Shown: positions 18,500 to 30,253 of the stretch, piece by piece | Position numbering within the stretch: the stretch's first letter is position 1 | Layout: every line of letters starts with the position of its first letter | Source of the DNA: Pseudomonas sp. PB101 | GTDB lineage: Bacteria > Pseudomonadota > Gammaproteobacteria > Pseudomonadales > Pseudomonadaceae | Assembly (NCBI RefSeq): GCF_009764265.1 | Contig: NZ_RWIR01000065.1 | Location: 32,315 to 96,314, forward strand | Length of the DNA: 64,000 bases | Direction of reading: 5' to 3' | Program-made: the position numbers and the translations under genes | The notes under the pieces: generated by a model | Told to the model about the DNA's origin: nothing | The model's input: only the letters and a program-made list of their open reading frames with translations | The model's database searches: none

Positions 18500-19481
18500 G
18501 TTTCATCAGCTTCATCAGCAGCGGCCGGCCGAGCATCAGCAAAAACACCGGCCCACCGACCAGCAAGTAGAAGTAATACGTCACCGCCCGCCAGATCAGA
18601 ATCGCCGCGGCCGCCGTGGATTTCCCGACCATGGGCGCCAGCAGCGCCGCCGACGTCAGTTCGGCTGCCCCGGCTCCGCCCGGCAGCAGGCTGAATTGCC
18701 CGGCGCTCAGCGCCAGCATCTGGATCAGAAAACTCCAGGCCCACTGCAAATCCGCGCCGAGCCCGCGCAATGCCAGATAGAGAACGCTGTAGCGCAACAG
18801 CCAATGCACGCAGGTCAGGGCGAATACCTTGATCAAGGTTTGCACGGGCAATTTCAGCGTGTCGGTAAACGCCGCCAGAAACTGCAGGAGCTTGCGCGCC
18901 CAGCGCATTCGCGTGGCGGTCTGCACATTGGCCCGGGCGAGCCAGCGGCCGCTCAGGCGAATCAATGAGCGGTGATAGCGCGCCACCAGCACGCAACTTA
19001 TCAGGCCGCCGCACAGCGAAACGGCGCTGACCGTCAGCATCCATTCCATGCGCTGGCTCAGGTGCTGGAACAGGGCGTAAATCAGGATCCCGCTCAGGGC
19101 GCAGAGGAAAAACAGCAAGTCGCTCAACTGATCCATGGCAAACACTGCGCTGCCCCTGGCCGGGCGCACACCGTGACGCGCCAGCAACGCCATGATCGTC
19201 AGAGGCCCGCCGCTGCCGCCGGGCGTGGCGCAGTAGGCAAATTCGGCGGCCATCACCACGCCGAGGCTGCCGAGCCGGCCAATCTTGCGCGATTGATCAC
19301 CCAGCAACAGGCGTAGACGCAGGGTGTTCACCACCCAGCACAGCAGGATCATGCCGAACATGATCAACAGCCACGGCAGCGGAAAACCGCTCAGCCTGGA
19401 CCAGGTCTCGCTGCCGCCCAACACCAACGGAACCAGCACCGCCGCGAGCAGGCCGCCGAACAACAGCAGGCCGCGACTCAT
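18486..19481 (-). CDS. Lysylphosphatidylglycerol synthase TM / YbhN-type flippase-like membrane protein
   Basis: A 331-residue polytopic protein with about eight hydrophobic segments. The GGSGGPLTIMALL motif and the later SLLPGGAGAAELTSAALL block are typical of the LPG_synthase_TM (YbhN/AglD) family, which accompanies glycosyltransferases and is thought to handle lipid-linked intermediates at the membrane. It lacks the soluble aminoacyltransferase domain of MprF, so it is not a lysyl-PG synthase. It overlaps the deacetylase gene upstream by four bases; with that gene and the glycosyltransferase it forms a three-gene operon. Confidence 0.82.
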   Translation of the reverse strand: MSRGLLLFGGLLAAVLVPLVLGGSETWSRLSGFPLPWLLIMFGMILLCWVVNTLRLRLLLGDQSRKIGRLGSLGVVMAAEFAYCATPGGSGGPLTIMALLARHGVRPARGSAVFAMDQLSDLLFFLCALSGILIYALFQHLSQRMEWMLTVSAVSLCGGLISCVLVARYHRSLIRLSGRWLARANVQTATRMRWARKLLQFLAAFTDTLKLPVQTLIKVFALTCVHWLLRYSVLYLALRGLGADLQWAWSFLIQMLALSAGQFSLLPGGAGAAELTSAALLAPMVGKSTAAAAILIWRAVTYYFYLLVGGPVFLLMLGRPLLMKLMKLRQA

Positions 19482-20254
19482 GCGGCGCGATCCTGTCGGT
19501 CGTTTTGCAGCGCCATCCAGCGGGCCTTGGTCAATGGAACACGTCCGTTGGCGAGCAGGCGTTCCAGGGTTTGCAGCCAGTATCGACGCGAAAATTCATG
19601 ACGCATGTCCACCGGGTGCAGGCCCAGGCGAATCACCGGAGCCTGCTGCCAGCGTTGTTCACGGCGGTCGCTGACGAGTTTCGAGACACCCCGGCGCCAG
19701 GCACTGCGGGCACTCCAGACCAGCCCCGGTGCCTCGATCGCGGTGAAGTCCGGCAACCGGTACAAATGCTGTGAGTCGCTGGTGTAACTCAGCGGCAATT
19801 GGCGCAATGCCTGGCGGGTGCCTTGGCTCATCAGCCAGGCAGGGGCGACGAACCCCTGCAGAGGCCAGTCATGGCGGTGGAACATCTCGATGCCCGAACG
19901 CAGGCGGGCGAGGGCGGCTTCTGGCGATAAACGGTAGAACTCGCCTTCGTGGGTATAGACCCGACGCATGAACCAGTCTCGCGGATTGACCGTCACAGGC
20001 TCATCGTCGCAGTGGAAGTAACCATGCAGTGCCAGTTCGTCGCCCCGGGCGACCCGTGCGCCGAGCTGGCGGCAAAATTGCGGATCGGCGTCCAGAGGGT
20101 TGTGCTTGTGGAAGTCCGGCACCACCAGCCAGGTGATCGGCACGACACCCAGGGCGTCGACGGCTTTGACGAACGGCTGGTAATCGGCCCAGGTCGGCGG
20201 CGCCACGTCGTGCAGTACCAGTAGCAACGCGGGTCTGTTCATGGGCTCAACCAT
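19478..20254 (-). CDS. Polysaccharide deacetylase-like protein (DUF2334 type)
   Basis: A 258-residue protein with an N-terminal strand LLLVLHDVAPPTWADYQ and an internal ELALHGYFHCDDEP motif; the Asp and the HGYxH pattern correspond to the metal-binding triad of NodB-like/DUF2334 deacetylases. No signal peptide, so it looks cytoplasmic. The start is ambiguous: ATG 20254 (used) overlaps the upstream glycosyltransferase stop by eight bases, while ATG 20242 gives MNRPALLLVLHD; neither has a strong ribosome site. Probably removes an acyl group from a sugar made by the neighbouring glycosyltransferase (inference). Confidence 0.82.
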   Translation of the reverse strand: MVEPMNRPALLLVLHDVAPPTWADYQPFVKAVDALGVVPITWLVVPDFHKHNPLDADPQFCRQLGARVARGDELALHGYFHCDDEPVTVNPRDWFMRRVYTHEGEFYRLSPEAALARLRSGIEMFHRHDWPLQGFVAPAWLMSQGTRQALRQLPLSYTSDSQHLYRLPDFTAIEAPGLVWSARSAWRRGVSKLVSDRREQRWQQAPVIRLGLHPVDMRHEFSRRYWLQTLERLLANGRVPLTKARWMALQNDRQDRAA

Positions 20255-21359
20255 TGGCGGTCAGCGGCCATTGGCTGCCAAGCACGGCGTGATAGTGGCG
20301 CAGCAAACTGTTGACCACCGTGTCCCAGGCGTAATGCTGTTCGACATGCAACCGTGCCTGCTTGCCCAGCGTTGTGTGGCCCGAGCCAAACAATTCTCGA
20401 ACAGCGGCGGCCATCGCGGCGGGATTGTTCGGTGCGCAGAGCAGGCCGCAGTCCTCGCCGACGATTTCCTCGAAAGCCCCGGCCGCCACGGCGACAACCG
20501 GGATGCCACTGGCCATGGCCTCCAGAATGACCAGGCCGAAGGTTTCCTGATCGCCGGCGTGCAGCAATGCATCGGCGCTGGCCATCAGGCGGGCCACCTG
20601 CGCGGCGGGGCAGAACTCGTCGATCACCGTCACGTTGGACGGCACGGCCGTGGGCATCGACGAACCCACCAGAATCAGGTGATAGCGTCGACCCAGGCGC
20701 TGCATGCAGTCGAGCAGCACCGGCAGGTTTTTTTCCTTCGAGCCGCGCCCGGCGAAGATCAGCAACCGGGTGTTGTCATCCAGGCCCAATTCGGCGCGCA
20801 AACCGGGATCCCTGGCAGTGGGATTGAAGGTGTGCAGGTCGACACCGAGCGGCTGCACGAACACGTTCCTGACCCCCAGCCCGGTGAGTTTGTCGGCCAT
20901 GACCCGACTGGGCGCCAGGACCCGGTCGAAGTTGCCGTAGAGCTTGCTGACATAGGCCTCGACGTTGGTGGTCACCCAGTTGCCCATGCGGTTGCTGACC
21001 AACAGGGGCAGGTCCGAGTGATAGAAACCGATGACGGGCACGTCGAGTTGGCGCCGCGCGTCCAGTGCCGCCCATGCGGTGAGATAGGGGTCGCCGACTT
21101 CAATCAGGTCGGGTTGCAAATCCTGCAGGACATTGCGCCAGGGGGCGAGGCGCAGCGGGAAGCGATAGCCCTTGCCGAAGGGCAGGGCAGGCGCCGGGAC
21201 GGTAAAGATGCCATCCTGCTCGCTAAAAGATGATCCGGGGATCAGCAAACTGTGGCGAATGCCCGGCTTGATGCCCAGGCGACGATGCTTTGCATCCAGA
21301 TAAGTGCGTACGCCACCGCTGGCAGGGGCGTAGAACATGGTGATGTCAGCGATATGCAC
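20247..21359 (-). CDS. GT4-type glycosyltransferase
   Basis: A 370-residue GT-B glycosyltransferase. The N-terminal domain begins HIADITMFYAPASGGVRTY; the C-terminal nucleotide-sugar domain has EKNLPVLLDCMQRLG and the E-x7-E element DQETFGLVILEAMASGIPVV. GTG 21359 is preferred because it has a GGAGGA ribosome site at 21370-21375 and begins exactly at the first Rossmann strand; an ATG 47 codons upstream would read through a REP element. First gene of the glycosyltransferase / deacetylase / flippase-like operon. Acceptor and sugar are unknown; a glycolipid is plausible from the partners. Confidence 0.88.
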   Translation of the reverse strand: MHIADITMFYAPASGGVRTYLDAKHRRLGIKPGIRHSLLIPGSSFSEQDGIFTVPAPALPFGKGYRFPLRLAPWRNVLQDLQPDLIEVGDPYLTAWAALDARRQLDVPVIGFYHSDLPLLVSNRMGNWVTTNVEAYVSKLYGNFDRVLAPSRVMADKLTGLGVRNVFVQPLGVDLHTFNPTARDPGLRAELGLDDNTRLLIFAGRGSKEKNLPVLLDCMQRLGRRYHLILVGSSMPTAVPSNVTVIDEFCPAAQVARLMASADALLHAGDQETFGLVILEAMASGIPVVAVAAGAFEEIVGEDCGLLCAPNNPAAMAAAVRELFGSGHTTLGKQARLHVEQHYAWDTVVNSLLRHYHAVLGSQWPLTANG

Positions 21360-21477
21360 GATGAACGATCCTCCGGTCCCGGTACTCCCTTGGTTGACCT
21401 TTATGAAGGATAGATGTTCGGTTGGGGTTGTACGGGAGGGGATGTCAGCAGGGTTTTGTAGTGTTTGGCAGGCCGCT

Positions 21478-21551
21478 ATCGCTAGCAGGCTAGCTCCCAC
21501 ATTTGATCTGTGGCGTTCACAGTTCCCTGTGGGAGCTAGCCTGCTAGCGAT
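21478..21551. repeat. REPIN 1 (inverted REP pair)
   Basis: A perfect 23-bp inverted repeat (21478-21500 and 21529-21551) of the GTGGGAGC class with stem core TAGCCTGCTA, between the glycosyltransferase start and the chemoreceptor stop. Confidence 0.93.
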
Positions 21552-21569
21552 TGTGCCAGTGGCAGCACC

Positions 21570-23459
21570 TTAGATTCGGAAGCTACCCACCAACTGCTTC
21601 AACCGCGCCGCCTGCTGCTCAAGGTCCGAGCACGCGCGCAAGGTCGATTGCAGGTTTTCCACGCCCTCCTGGTTCAGCGTGTTGATCTCGGTGATGTCGA
21701 CGTTGATCGACTCCACCACGGCGGTCTGTTCTTCGGTCGCGGTGGCCACCGACTGGTTCATGCCGTCGATTTCACCGATACGCAGGGTCACGCTGTTCAG
21801 GCGTTCGCCCGCGAGGTTGGCGATTTCCACGCTGTCCTGACTGTGGCGCTGACTGTCGCTCATGGTGCTGACCGATTCCCGGGCGCCGACTTGCAGCTCC
21901 TCGATCATGGTCTGTACCTGTTGCGCCGACTCTTGCGTGCGGTGAGCCAGGTTGCGTACCTCGTCCGCCACTACGGCAAAACCACGACCGGCTTCGCCAG
22001 CACGTGCCGCTTCGATGGCAGCGTTCAGTGCCAGCAGGTTGGTCTGCTGGGAAATGCTGGTGATCACTTCGAGAATCTGCCCGATGTTCACCGTTTTGCT
22101 GTTCAGCGATTCGATGTTGGTGCTCGATGCGCTGAGCATGCTCGACAGTTGATTCATCGCCACGATGCTGCGGTCCACCACTTGCTGGCCGTCTTCGGCC
22201 AGGCTGCGGGCATCGCTGGCCTGGCTTGAGGCCTGGGCGGCGTTGCGGGCGATTTCCTGGGCGGCGGCGCCGAGCTGGTTGATCGCCGCGGCGACGCTGC
22301 TGGTGCGCGAGGCTTGTTGGTCGGAGTTGTACATCGACGAGTTGGAAGCGGCCACTACCCGCAATGCCACTTCGTTGACCTGGCCGGTGGCCGAGGACAC
22401 TTCGCGGATCGAGCCGTGAACGCGCTCCACGAAGCGGTTGAACGCGGTGCCCAGGGTGCCGAACTCGTCATTGTTCTGGATGGTCAGGCGCTTGGTCAGG
22501 TCGCCTTCGCCATCGGCGATGTCGGCCATGGCGCGGGTCATGACGTGCAACGGCTGGATCAGGATGCGGATCAGCATGCCGAGCAGGGCGATGATGATGG
22601 CCACGGCAATGAGGGTCGCAACGACCGCAGAGGTGCGGAATTCGCTGAGCATCGAGAAGGCTTTTTCCTTGTCGACCGACAGACCGATGTACCAGTTGAC
22701 CGAAGGCAGGCCCTTGATCGCAGTGAAGCTGACGATGCGGGTCTTGCCATCGACGTCCACTTCGCTGAAGCCGTTGCCGATGCGCGGGGTATCTTTGGGA
22801 TACGCCTCGCTCAGGGTCTTCATCACCAGCGCCTTGTCCGGGTGAACCAGGATCTTGCCGTCGGCGCTGACCAGAAACGCGTAGCCCATGCCATCGAAGT
22901 CGCGGGCGCTGAGGGTTTCGATCAACGTCTGCAGGCTCAGGTCGCCGCCCACCACACCGACGCTCTGTCCGGCCTTTTTCGAAGCCGTGGCCATGGAGAT
23001 GATCAACTGGCCGGTTGCCGCATCGATGTAGGGTTCGGTCAGGGTCGGCGTGCTGCTGCTTTCGGCGCCTTTGTACCAGGGACGAACGCGCGGATCGAAA
23101 CCGTCCGGCATCTTCGCGTCGGGACGAATGGTGAAGTGCCCGGTGGCATCGCCCAGGTAGGTCGCCATGAAGGTCGACGTCAGGGTTTTCTGCTCGAGCA
23201 GGCTGGCGACGTTGGCTTGTTCCGGGTTGATGGCGATGTTTTGCGAGAGGTTCTCGATCAACAGGATACGCCCGGTCAGCCAGGTCTGGATGTTGTTGGC
23301 CGTGACGTCGCCCATCTCGTTGAGATAGTTATCGAGGTCTTCGCGGATGGCGTTGCGCTGTAGATAGTCGTTGTACAGCGTGAATGAGGCGAAGGCGGCA
23401 ATAACAATGAGAGCGGCGGCAAGCAGGATTTTATGGCTGAAACGCAGATTTTTGTTCAT
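21570..23459 (-). CDS. Methyl-accepting chemotaxis protein, PctA-like (dCache amino-acid sensor)
   Basis: A 629-residue chemoreceptor, the same length as P. aeruginosa PctA/PctB. Order: membrane helix ~9-30, periplasmic dCache domain ~35-275, membrane helix ~278-300, HAMP ~300-355, coiled signalling domain with tip EAARAGEAGRGFAVVADEVR, ending LVGSFRI. In the distal-ligand pocket I read R126, W128, Y129 (RPWYK) and D173 (VVGGDL), matching the remembered amino-acid-binding pattern of PctA; residue 121 is Phe. Likely senses L-amino acids and reports to CheA/CheW. Proximity to purU/mvaT/sbcB supports orthology with the pctA-pctB locus, where P. aeruginosa has two copies and this strain one. Confidence 0.92.
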   Translation of the reverse strand: MNKNLRFSHKILLAAALIVIAAFASFTLYNDYLQRNAIREDLDNYLNEMGDVTANNIQTWLTGRILLIENLSQNIAINPEQANVASLLEQKTLTSTFMATYLGDATGHFTIRPDAKMPDGFDPRVRPWYKGAESSSTPTLTEPYIDAATGQLIISMATASKKAGQSVGVVGGDLSLQTLIETLSARDFDGMGYAFLVSADGKILVHPDKALVMKTLSEAYPKDTPRIGNGFSEVDVDGKTRIVSFTAIKGLPSVNWYIGLSVDKEKAFSMLSEFRTSAVVATLIAVAIIIALLGMLIRILIQPLHVMTRAMADIADGEGDLTKRLTIQNNDEFGTLGTAFNRFVERVHGSIREVSSATGQVNEVALRVVAASNSSMYNSDQQASRTSSVAAAINQLGAAAQEIARNAAQASSQASDARSLAEDGQQVVDRSIVAMNQLSSMLSASSTNIESLNSKTVNIGQILEVITSISQQTNLLALNAAIEAARAGEAGRGFAVVADEVRNLAHRTQESAQQVQTMIEELQVGARESVSTMSDSQRHSQDSVEIANLAGERLNSVTLRIGEIDGMNQSVATATEEQTAVVESINVDITEINTLNQEGVENLQSTLRACSDLEQQAARLKQLVGSFRI

Positions 23460-23637
23460 GGCTTGGGGGGTCCGCTAAGGTCTTAATGTCCAGCGCGTGC
23501 TTTTATAAAGAGGCGCGTTACGGGCAAGGTTGAAAGCAAAGTGAATTTTCCGACTCTCCTTAGGGAAATTTCCGACCAGATCGTGTCTGACTGCTTTGTC
23601 GTTATCTCTATCGGCCGTGTAGGACCAAAGATTAATC

Positions 23638-25128
23638 ATGGGTGACCAAATGCCTGATTCACTGCAACTCGTTATCGGCGCCGACCTCCAAGGGCAACCG
23701 ATTGCCCAGGCCATGCGCCTGGCGAACCGCCACGGATTGATCGCGGGCGCGACCGGCACCGGTAAAACCGTCACTTTGCAACGAATGGCCGAAGCCTTCA
23801 GCGATGCCGGCGTGGCGGTGTTCGCCGCTGACATCAAGGGAGACCTGTGCGGCCTCGGCGCCGCCGGCAACCCCCAGGGCAAGATCGCTGAACGGATCGC
23901 CGGGATGCCGTGGCTCAACCACAAGCCTCAGGCTTATCCGGTGACGCTGTGGGACATACAGGGTCAGTCCGGTCATCCTTTACGCACAACCTTGAGTGAA
24001 ATGGGGCCGCTGCTGCTGGGCAGCCTGCTCGAACTGACCGACAGCCAGCAGTCGGCGCTGTACGCCGCGTTCAAGGTGGCGGACCGCGAAGGCCTGTTGT
24101 TGCTCGATCTCAAGGACCTGAAGGCGTTACTCAATCACCTGCGGGACAATCCTGAGTTGCTGGGCGACGATGCGGCATTGATGACCACCGGCTCCAGCCA
24201 GGCGTTGCTGCGGCGTCTGGCGATCCTGGAGCAACAGGGCGCCGAAGCCTTGTTCGGCGAGCCGGCGCTGCAACTCGAAGACATCCTCCAACCTGCGGCC
24301 GATGGTCGCGGGAGCATTCATTTGCTCGATGCCAGCCGCCTGGTGCATGAAGCGCCGAAGGTCTACGCGACGTTCCTGCTGTGGCTGCTGGCCGAGTTGT
24401 TCGAACAGTTGCCCGAGCGTGGCGATGCCGACAAACCCTTGCTGGCGCTATTCTTCGACGAGGCGCACTTGCTGTTCAACGGCACGCCGCAGGCATTGCG
24501 CGACCGTCTGGAGCAAGTCGTGAGGCTGATTCGTTCCAAAGGCGTGGGCGTGTATTTCGTCACCCAGTCGCCGGGTGACCTGCCCGATGATGTGCTGGCG
24601 CAGTTGGGCCTGCGCGTCCAGCACGGTTTGCGTGCGTTCACCGCCAAGGAACAGAAGTCCCTGCGCGCGGTGGCCGAAGGTTTTCGGCCGAATCCGGCGT
24701 TCGATGCGTTGGCGGTGTTGACCGAACTCGGGATCGGCGAGGCGCTGGTCGGCACCCTGCAGGAAAAAGGCACGCCGGAAATGGTCCAGCGTGTGCTGGT
24801 GGCGCCACCGCAATCGCGGATCGGGCCTTTGACCGCTGCCGAGCGCACGGCGCTGATTGCCGGTTCACCGTTGCAAGGTCGTTATGACAAGCCGATTGAC
24901 CGTGAATCGGCCTATGAGGTGCTGATGGGACGCAAGGGCCTGGCGCCCGAGCCCGAAGCGGAGCAGGGCAAGCAGGAACCGAGCTTCACCGAACAGGCGG
25001 GAGAGTTCCTCGGCACTGCGGCAGGGAAGGCGCTGAAATCGGCGATGCAACAGGCGGCGAACCAGATTGGCCGGCAGTTGGTGCGCGGCTTGATGGGCTC
25101 GCTGCTGGGTGGGAAAAAACGCCGCTAG
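23638..25128 (+). CDS. HerA/YjgR-type ATPase (DUF853)
   Basis: A 496-residue P-loop ATPase with Walker A AGATGTGKTVTL near residues 36-47 and Walker B LLALFFDEAHLLF near 275-287, plus the RSKGVGVYFVTQSPGDLPDDVL block typical of YjgR/DUF853 proteins. The C-terminal 60 residues are Ala/Gln/Gly-rich and end in a basic Lys-Lys-Arg-Arg. Related to HerA/FtsK helicases, but the physiological role of YjgR is not established. Start could be ATG 23638 or 23650; neither has a strong ribosome site. Divergent from the chemoreceptor; followed by a REPIN. Confidence 0.88.
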   Translation: MGDQMPDSLQLVIGADLQGQPIAQAMRLANRHGLIAGATGTGKTVTLQRMAEAFSDAGVAVFAADIKGDLCGLGAAGNPQGKIAERIAGMPWLNHKPQAYPVTLWDIQGQSGHPLRTTLSEMGPLLLGSLLELTDSQQSALYAAFKVADREGLLLLDLKDLKALLNHLRDNPELLGDDAALMTTGSSQALLRRLAILEQQGAEALFGEPALQLEDILQPAADGRGSIHLLDASRLVHEAPKVYATFLLWLLAELFEQLPERGDADKPLLALFFDEAHLLFNGTPQALRDRLEQVVRLIRSKGVGVYFVTQSPGDLPDDVLAQLGLRVQHGLRAFTAKEQKSLRAVAEGFRPNPAFDALAVLTELGIGEALVGTLQEKGTPEMVQRVLVAPPQSRIGPLTAAERTALIAGSPLQGRYDKPIDRESAYEVLMGRKGLAPEPEAEQGKQEPSFTEQAGEFLGTAAGKALKSAMQQAANQIGRQLVRGLMGSLLGGKKRR

Positions 25129-25148
25129 CTTGAGCGAACACAGGTAAA

Positions 25149-25237
25149 TGTGGGAGCGAGCCTGCTCGCGAATCGGTGTGTCAGGCAGCATCATTGTTGA
25201 ATGTTACGCCGACTTCGCGAGCAGGCTCGCTCCCACA
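25149..25237. repeat. REPIN 2
   Basis: A 24-bp perfect inverted pair (25149-25172 and 25214-25237), GTGGGAGC class with stem GAGCCTGCTC, between the convergent yjgR-like and dciA genes. Confidence 0.94.
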
Positions 25238-25249
25238 GGGGGGCGCCTA

Positions 25250-25705
25250 TCAGGTTTTGGATTTGGCGTGCGCGGCCAATCGTTCCAGCGCCGCCCGCAG
25301 GTTCGGGTCGCTGATCCCGTCGGCCGTGGCCTGAATGGTTGCGGCCGCGTCGTCCGACAGATCCATGGTGTGCCCGACTGCGCCCCGCTGGACCGTAGGC
25401 GGTTGCACCTTGAACAGGATGCGCGTCAGATTGGCGAACTCGTCGAACATCTGCAGTTGCCGTTGCAGGCGCTTCTGCTGATAGCGCAGGCGCGTTGCCC
25501 AATGGCCATCGGTGACAATCAGCAACAAACTGCCTTCGCGCCATGACGCTACATGACAATGTTCGCGGGCGGCGGGTTGCAGTTGGCTTTCGAGCAATCG
25601 TTGCAGATGACCCAGGCGTTGAGCGTGGCCAAGAATGGCCTTCAGCGGCTTGGCTTCGCGTAGTAGAACGGCAGGTACTTTGGCCGTAAGTGGGCGAAAT
25701 GCCAT
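25250..25705 (-). CDS. dciA: DciA-type replicative helicase loader (DUF721)
   Basis: A 151-residue protein starting MAFRPLTAKVPAVLLREAKPL, with the DUF721 KH-like region around HCHVASWREGSLLLIVTDGHWATRLRYQ. DciA is the ancestral loader of DnaB in bacteria lacking the DnaC/DnaI type, as in Pseudomonas. ATG 25705 is used; the longer frame from 25792 adds an unrelated Cys/Trp-rich stretch. It lies divergent from secA, the position I recall for the PA4405-PA4403 region of P. aeruginosa. The C-terminus (TIQATADGISDPNLRAALERLA) is the variable helical tail of the family. Confidence 0.85.
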   Translation of the reverse strand: MAFRPLTAKVPAVLLREAKPLKAILGHAQRLGHLQRLLESQLQPAAREHCHVASWREGSLLLIVTDGHWATRLRYQQKRLQRQLQMFDEFANLTRILFKVQPPTVQRGAVGHTMDLSDDAAATIQATADGISDPNLRAALERLAAHAKSKT

Positions 25706-26012
25706 GATCAGACACCTGAAGTAACAGAGGCGCCATGGTAGCAGAAAGCACCGGATGCACCCGCCCATTGCATTTGTGGGTGCTTTACCCATTAAATCAA
25801 CAACTAACTTCTGCCTTGAACGGCTTGAAGTTGAGCAAAATGCCCTTATTTAAAGTGAGCCCCGTCAAAGCGCAGTGCCAGCATCGTGGAATTTCGCCAC
25901 TTTCCTCACCACCGTTTCCGGGTAGAATGCTCGTTCGCATGCGGCCATGAGGGCTGCACGGGCGACTCACGGGGCCGCCCTCCATCCCTTTAGTGTGGAA
26001 GATCCTGCCGAT
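25706..26012. other. Divergent dciA/secA intergenic region
   Basis: Contains the start region of secA; a TAGAAT hexamer at 25923-25928 is a candidate -10 without a good -35. GCGGCC around 25941 and GGCCGC around 25973 could pair in the secA leader. No secM-like ORF was recognised. Confidence 0.4.
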
Positions 26013-28748
<2,736 letters not shown>

Positions 28749-28775
28749 AACCCGTTTCAATCGCTGAAATACCCG

Positions 28776-28809
28776 CGCCGCGACCGGCTTCTGCCGTCGC
28801 GGCGTTTTA
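28776..28809 (+). terminator. Intrinsic terminator after secA
   Basis: A perfect 9-bp stem CGCCGCGAC / GTCGCGGCG (28776-28784 and 28796-28804), 11-base loop, then TTTT. Confidence 0.88.
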
Positions 28810-28870
28810 CCATTTCGAACCACCGTTTTTCCTGAAACGGTGCTGACATCATTTATAAAGGAGCGCATTC

Positions 28871-30088
28871 ATGGCTGTTGGTCTTGGTCCTTTGCCAACG
28901 TTGCACCCGGTTGCCGGTTTTGAACTCGGTATCGCCTCGGCCGGCATCAAGCGCCCGGGGCGCAAGGATGTTGTGGTCATGCGCTGTGTCGAAGGCTCCA
29001 CGGTTGCCGGCGTGTTCACCCTGAACGCCTTTTGCGCGGCACCGGTGATCCTGGCCAAGCAACGCGTGCAAGGCCCTGTGCGTTACCTGCTGACCAATAC
29101 CGGCAATGCCAACGCCGGTACCGGCGAGCCAGGCCTGGCCGCGGCCGAGCGCACTTGCGCGAAACTGGCCGAGTTGACTGGCGTCGATGCCAGCCAGGTG
29201 CTGCCGTACTCCACCGGTGTGATCGGCGAGCCACTGCCGGTCGAGAAAATCGAGGGCGCGCTGCAAGCGGCCCTCGACGACCTGTCGATCCACAACTGGG
29301 AAGCTGCCGCCACCGGCATCATGACCACCGACACGCTGCCAAAAGGCGCCAGCCGTCAGTTCCAGCATGACGGCGTGACCATCACCGTCACCGGCATCAG
29401 CAAGGGTGCGGGCATGATTCGCCCGAACATGGCGACCATGCTCGGCTACATCGCCACCGACGCCAAAGTCTCCCGCGACGTGCTGCAAAACCTGATGCTC
29501 GACGGCGCCAACAAGTCGTTCAACCGCATCACCATCGATGGCGATACCTCGACCAACGACTGCTGCATGCTGATCGCCACCGGTCAGGCGGCTTTGCCGG
29601 AAATCACCCGCGCCGAAGGCGAGCTGTTCGCCAAGTTGAAGCAGGCGGTGTTCGAAGTGTGCATGGACGTGGCCCAGGCCATCGTGCGCGACGGCGAAGG
29701 CGCGACCAAATTCGTCACCGTTGAAGTCAACGGTGGCGGCAATCACCAGGAGTGCCTGGACGTCGGCTACACCGTGGCCCACTCGCCGCTGATCAAAACC
29801 GCGCTGTTCGCTTCCGACCCGAACTGGGGTCGTATCCTGGCCGCTGTCGGCCGTGCCGGTGTGCCGAACCTGGATGTGAGCAAGATCGACGTGTTCCTCG
29901 GTGAAGTGTGCATCGCCAGTCGTGGCGCCCGTGCCGCGACGTACACCGAAGCCCAGGGTTCGGCGGTGATGCAGCAGGAGGAAATCACCATCCGTATCGA
30001 ATTGGGTCGCGGCGATTGCAGCGAAACCATCTGGACCACCGACCTGTCCCACGAGTACGTGAAGATCAACGCCGAGTACCGTACGTAA
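28871..30088 (+). CDS. argJ: Bifunctional ornithine acetyltransferase / N-acetylglutamate synthase
   Basis: A 405-residue ArgJ. It transfers acetyl from N-acetylornithine to glutamate in the cyclic arginine pathway, and may also make N-acetylglutamate from acetyl-CoA. The self-cleavage and nucleophile site is visible as RPNMATMLGYI, with T189 becoming the new N-terminus of the beta chain. Other hallmarks: the N-terminal AGIKRPGRKDVVV and the late SDPNWGRILAAVGRAG block. ATG 28871 has AAGGAG about 28858-28863. It follows the secA terminator, so it has its own promoter. Confidence 0.97.
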   Translation: MAVGLGPLPTLHPVAGFELGIASAGIKRPGRKDVVVMRCVEGSTVAGVFTLNAFCAAPVILAKQRVQGPVRYLLTNTGNANAGTGEPGLAAAERTCAKLAELTGVDASQVLPYSTGVIGEPLPVEKIEGALQAALDDLSIHNWEAAATGIMTTDTLPKGASRQFQHDGVTITVTGISKGAGMIRPNMATMLGYIATDAKVSRDVLQNLMLDGANKSFNRITIDGDTSTNDCCMLIATGQAALPEITRAEGELFAKLKQAVFEVCMDVAQAIVRDGEGATKFVTVEVNGGGNHQECLDVGYTVAHSPLIKTALFASDPNWGRILAAVGRAGVPNLDVSKIDVFLGEVCIASRGARAATYTEAQGSAVMQQEEITIRIELGRGDCSETIWTTDLSHEYVKINAEYRT

Positions 30089-30103
30089 GACTGGGTCAAT
30101 CCG

Positions 30104-30194
30104 ATCGCGGGCAAGCCCGCTCCCACAGGGTTCTGCGTCGTACACAAAATTTGTGTTCAACCAAATCCACTGTGGGAGCTGGCTTGCCAGCGAT
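30104..30194. repeat. REPIN 3 (asymmetric)
   Basis: Left arm 30104-30127 has stem CGGGCAAGCCCG; right arm 30171-30194 has CTGGCTTGCCAG. Both carry the TGGGAGC tail in opposite orientation, so two different REP subtypes are paired. Between argJ and the GST gene. Confidence 0.9.
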
Positions 30195-30253
30195 GGCGGT
30201 CTGTCAGTCGCTAGCTAGACTGGCCTGTCCCCCCTCATCAAAAGGTCCCGAAC

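Noticed and set aside
18486..19481. MprF-type lysylphosphatidylglycerol synthase
   Set aside because: Only the membrane part is present; the cytosolic aminoacyl-transfer domain is missing.
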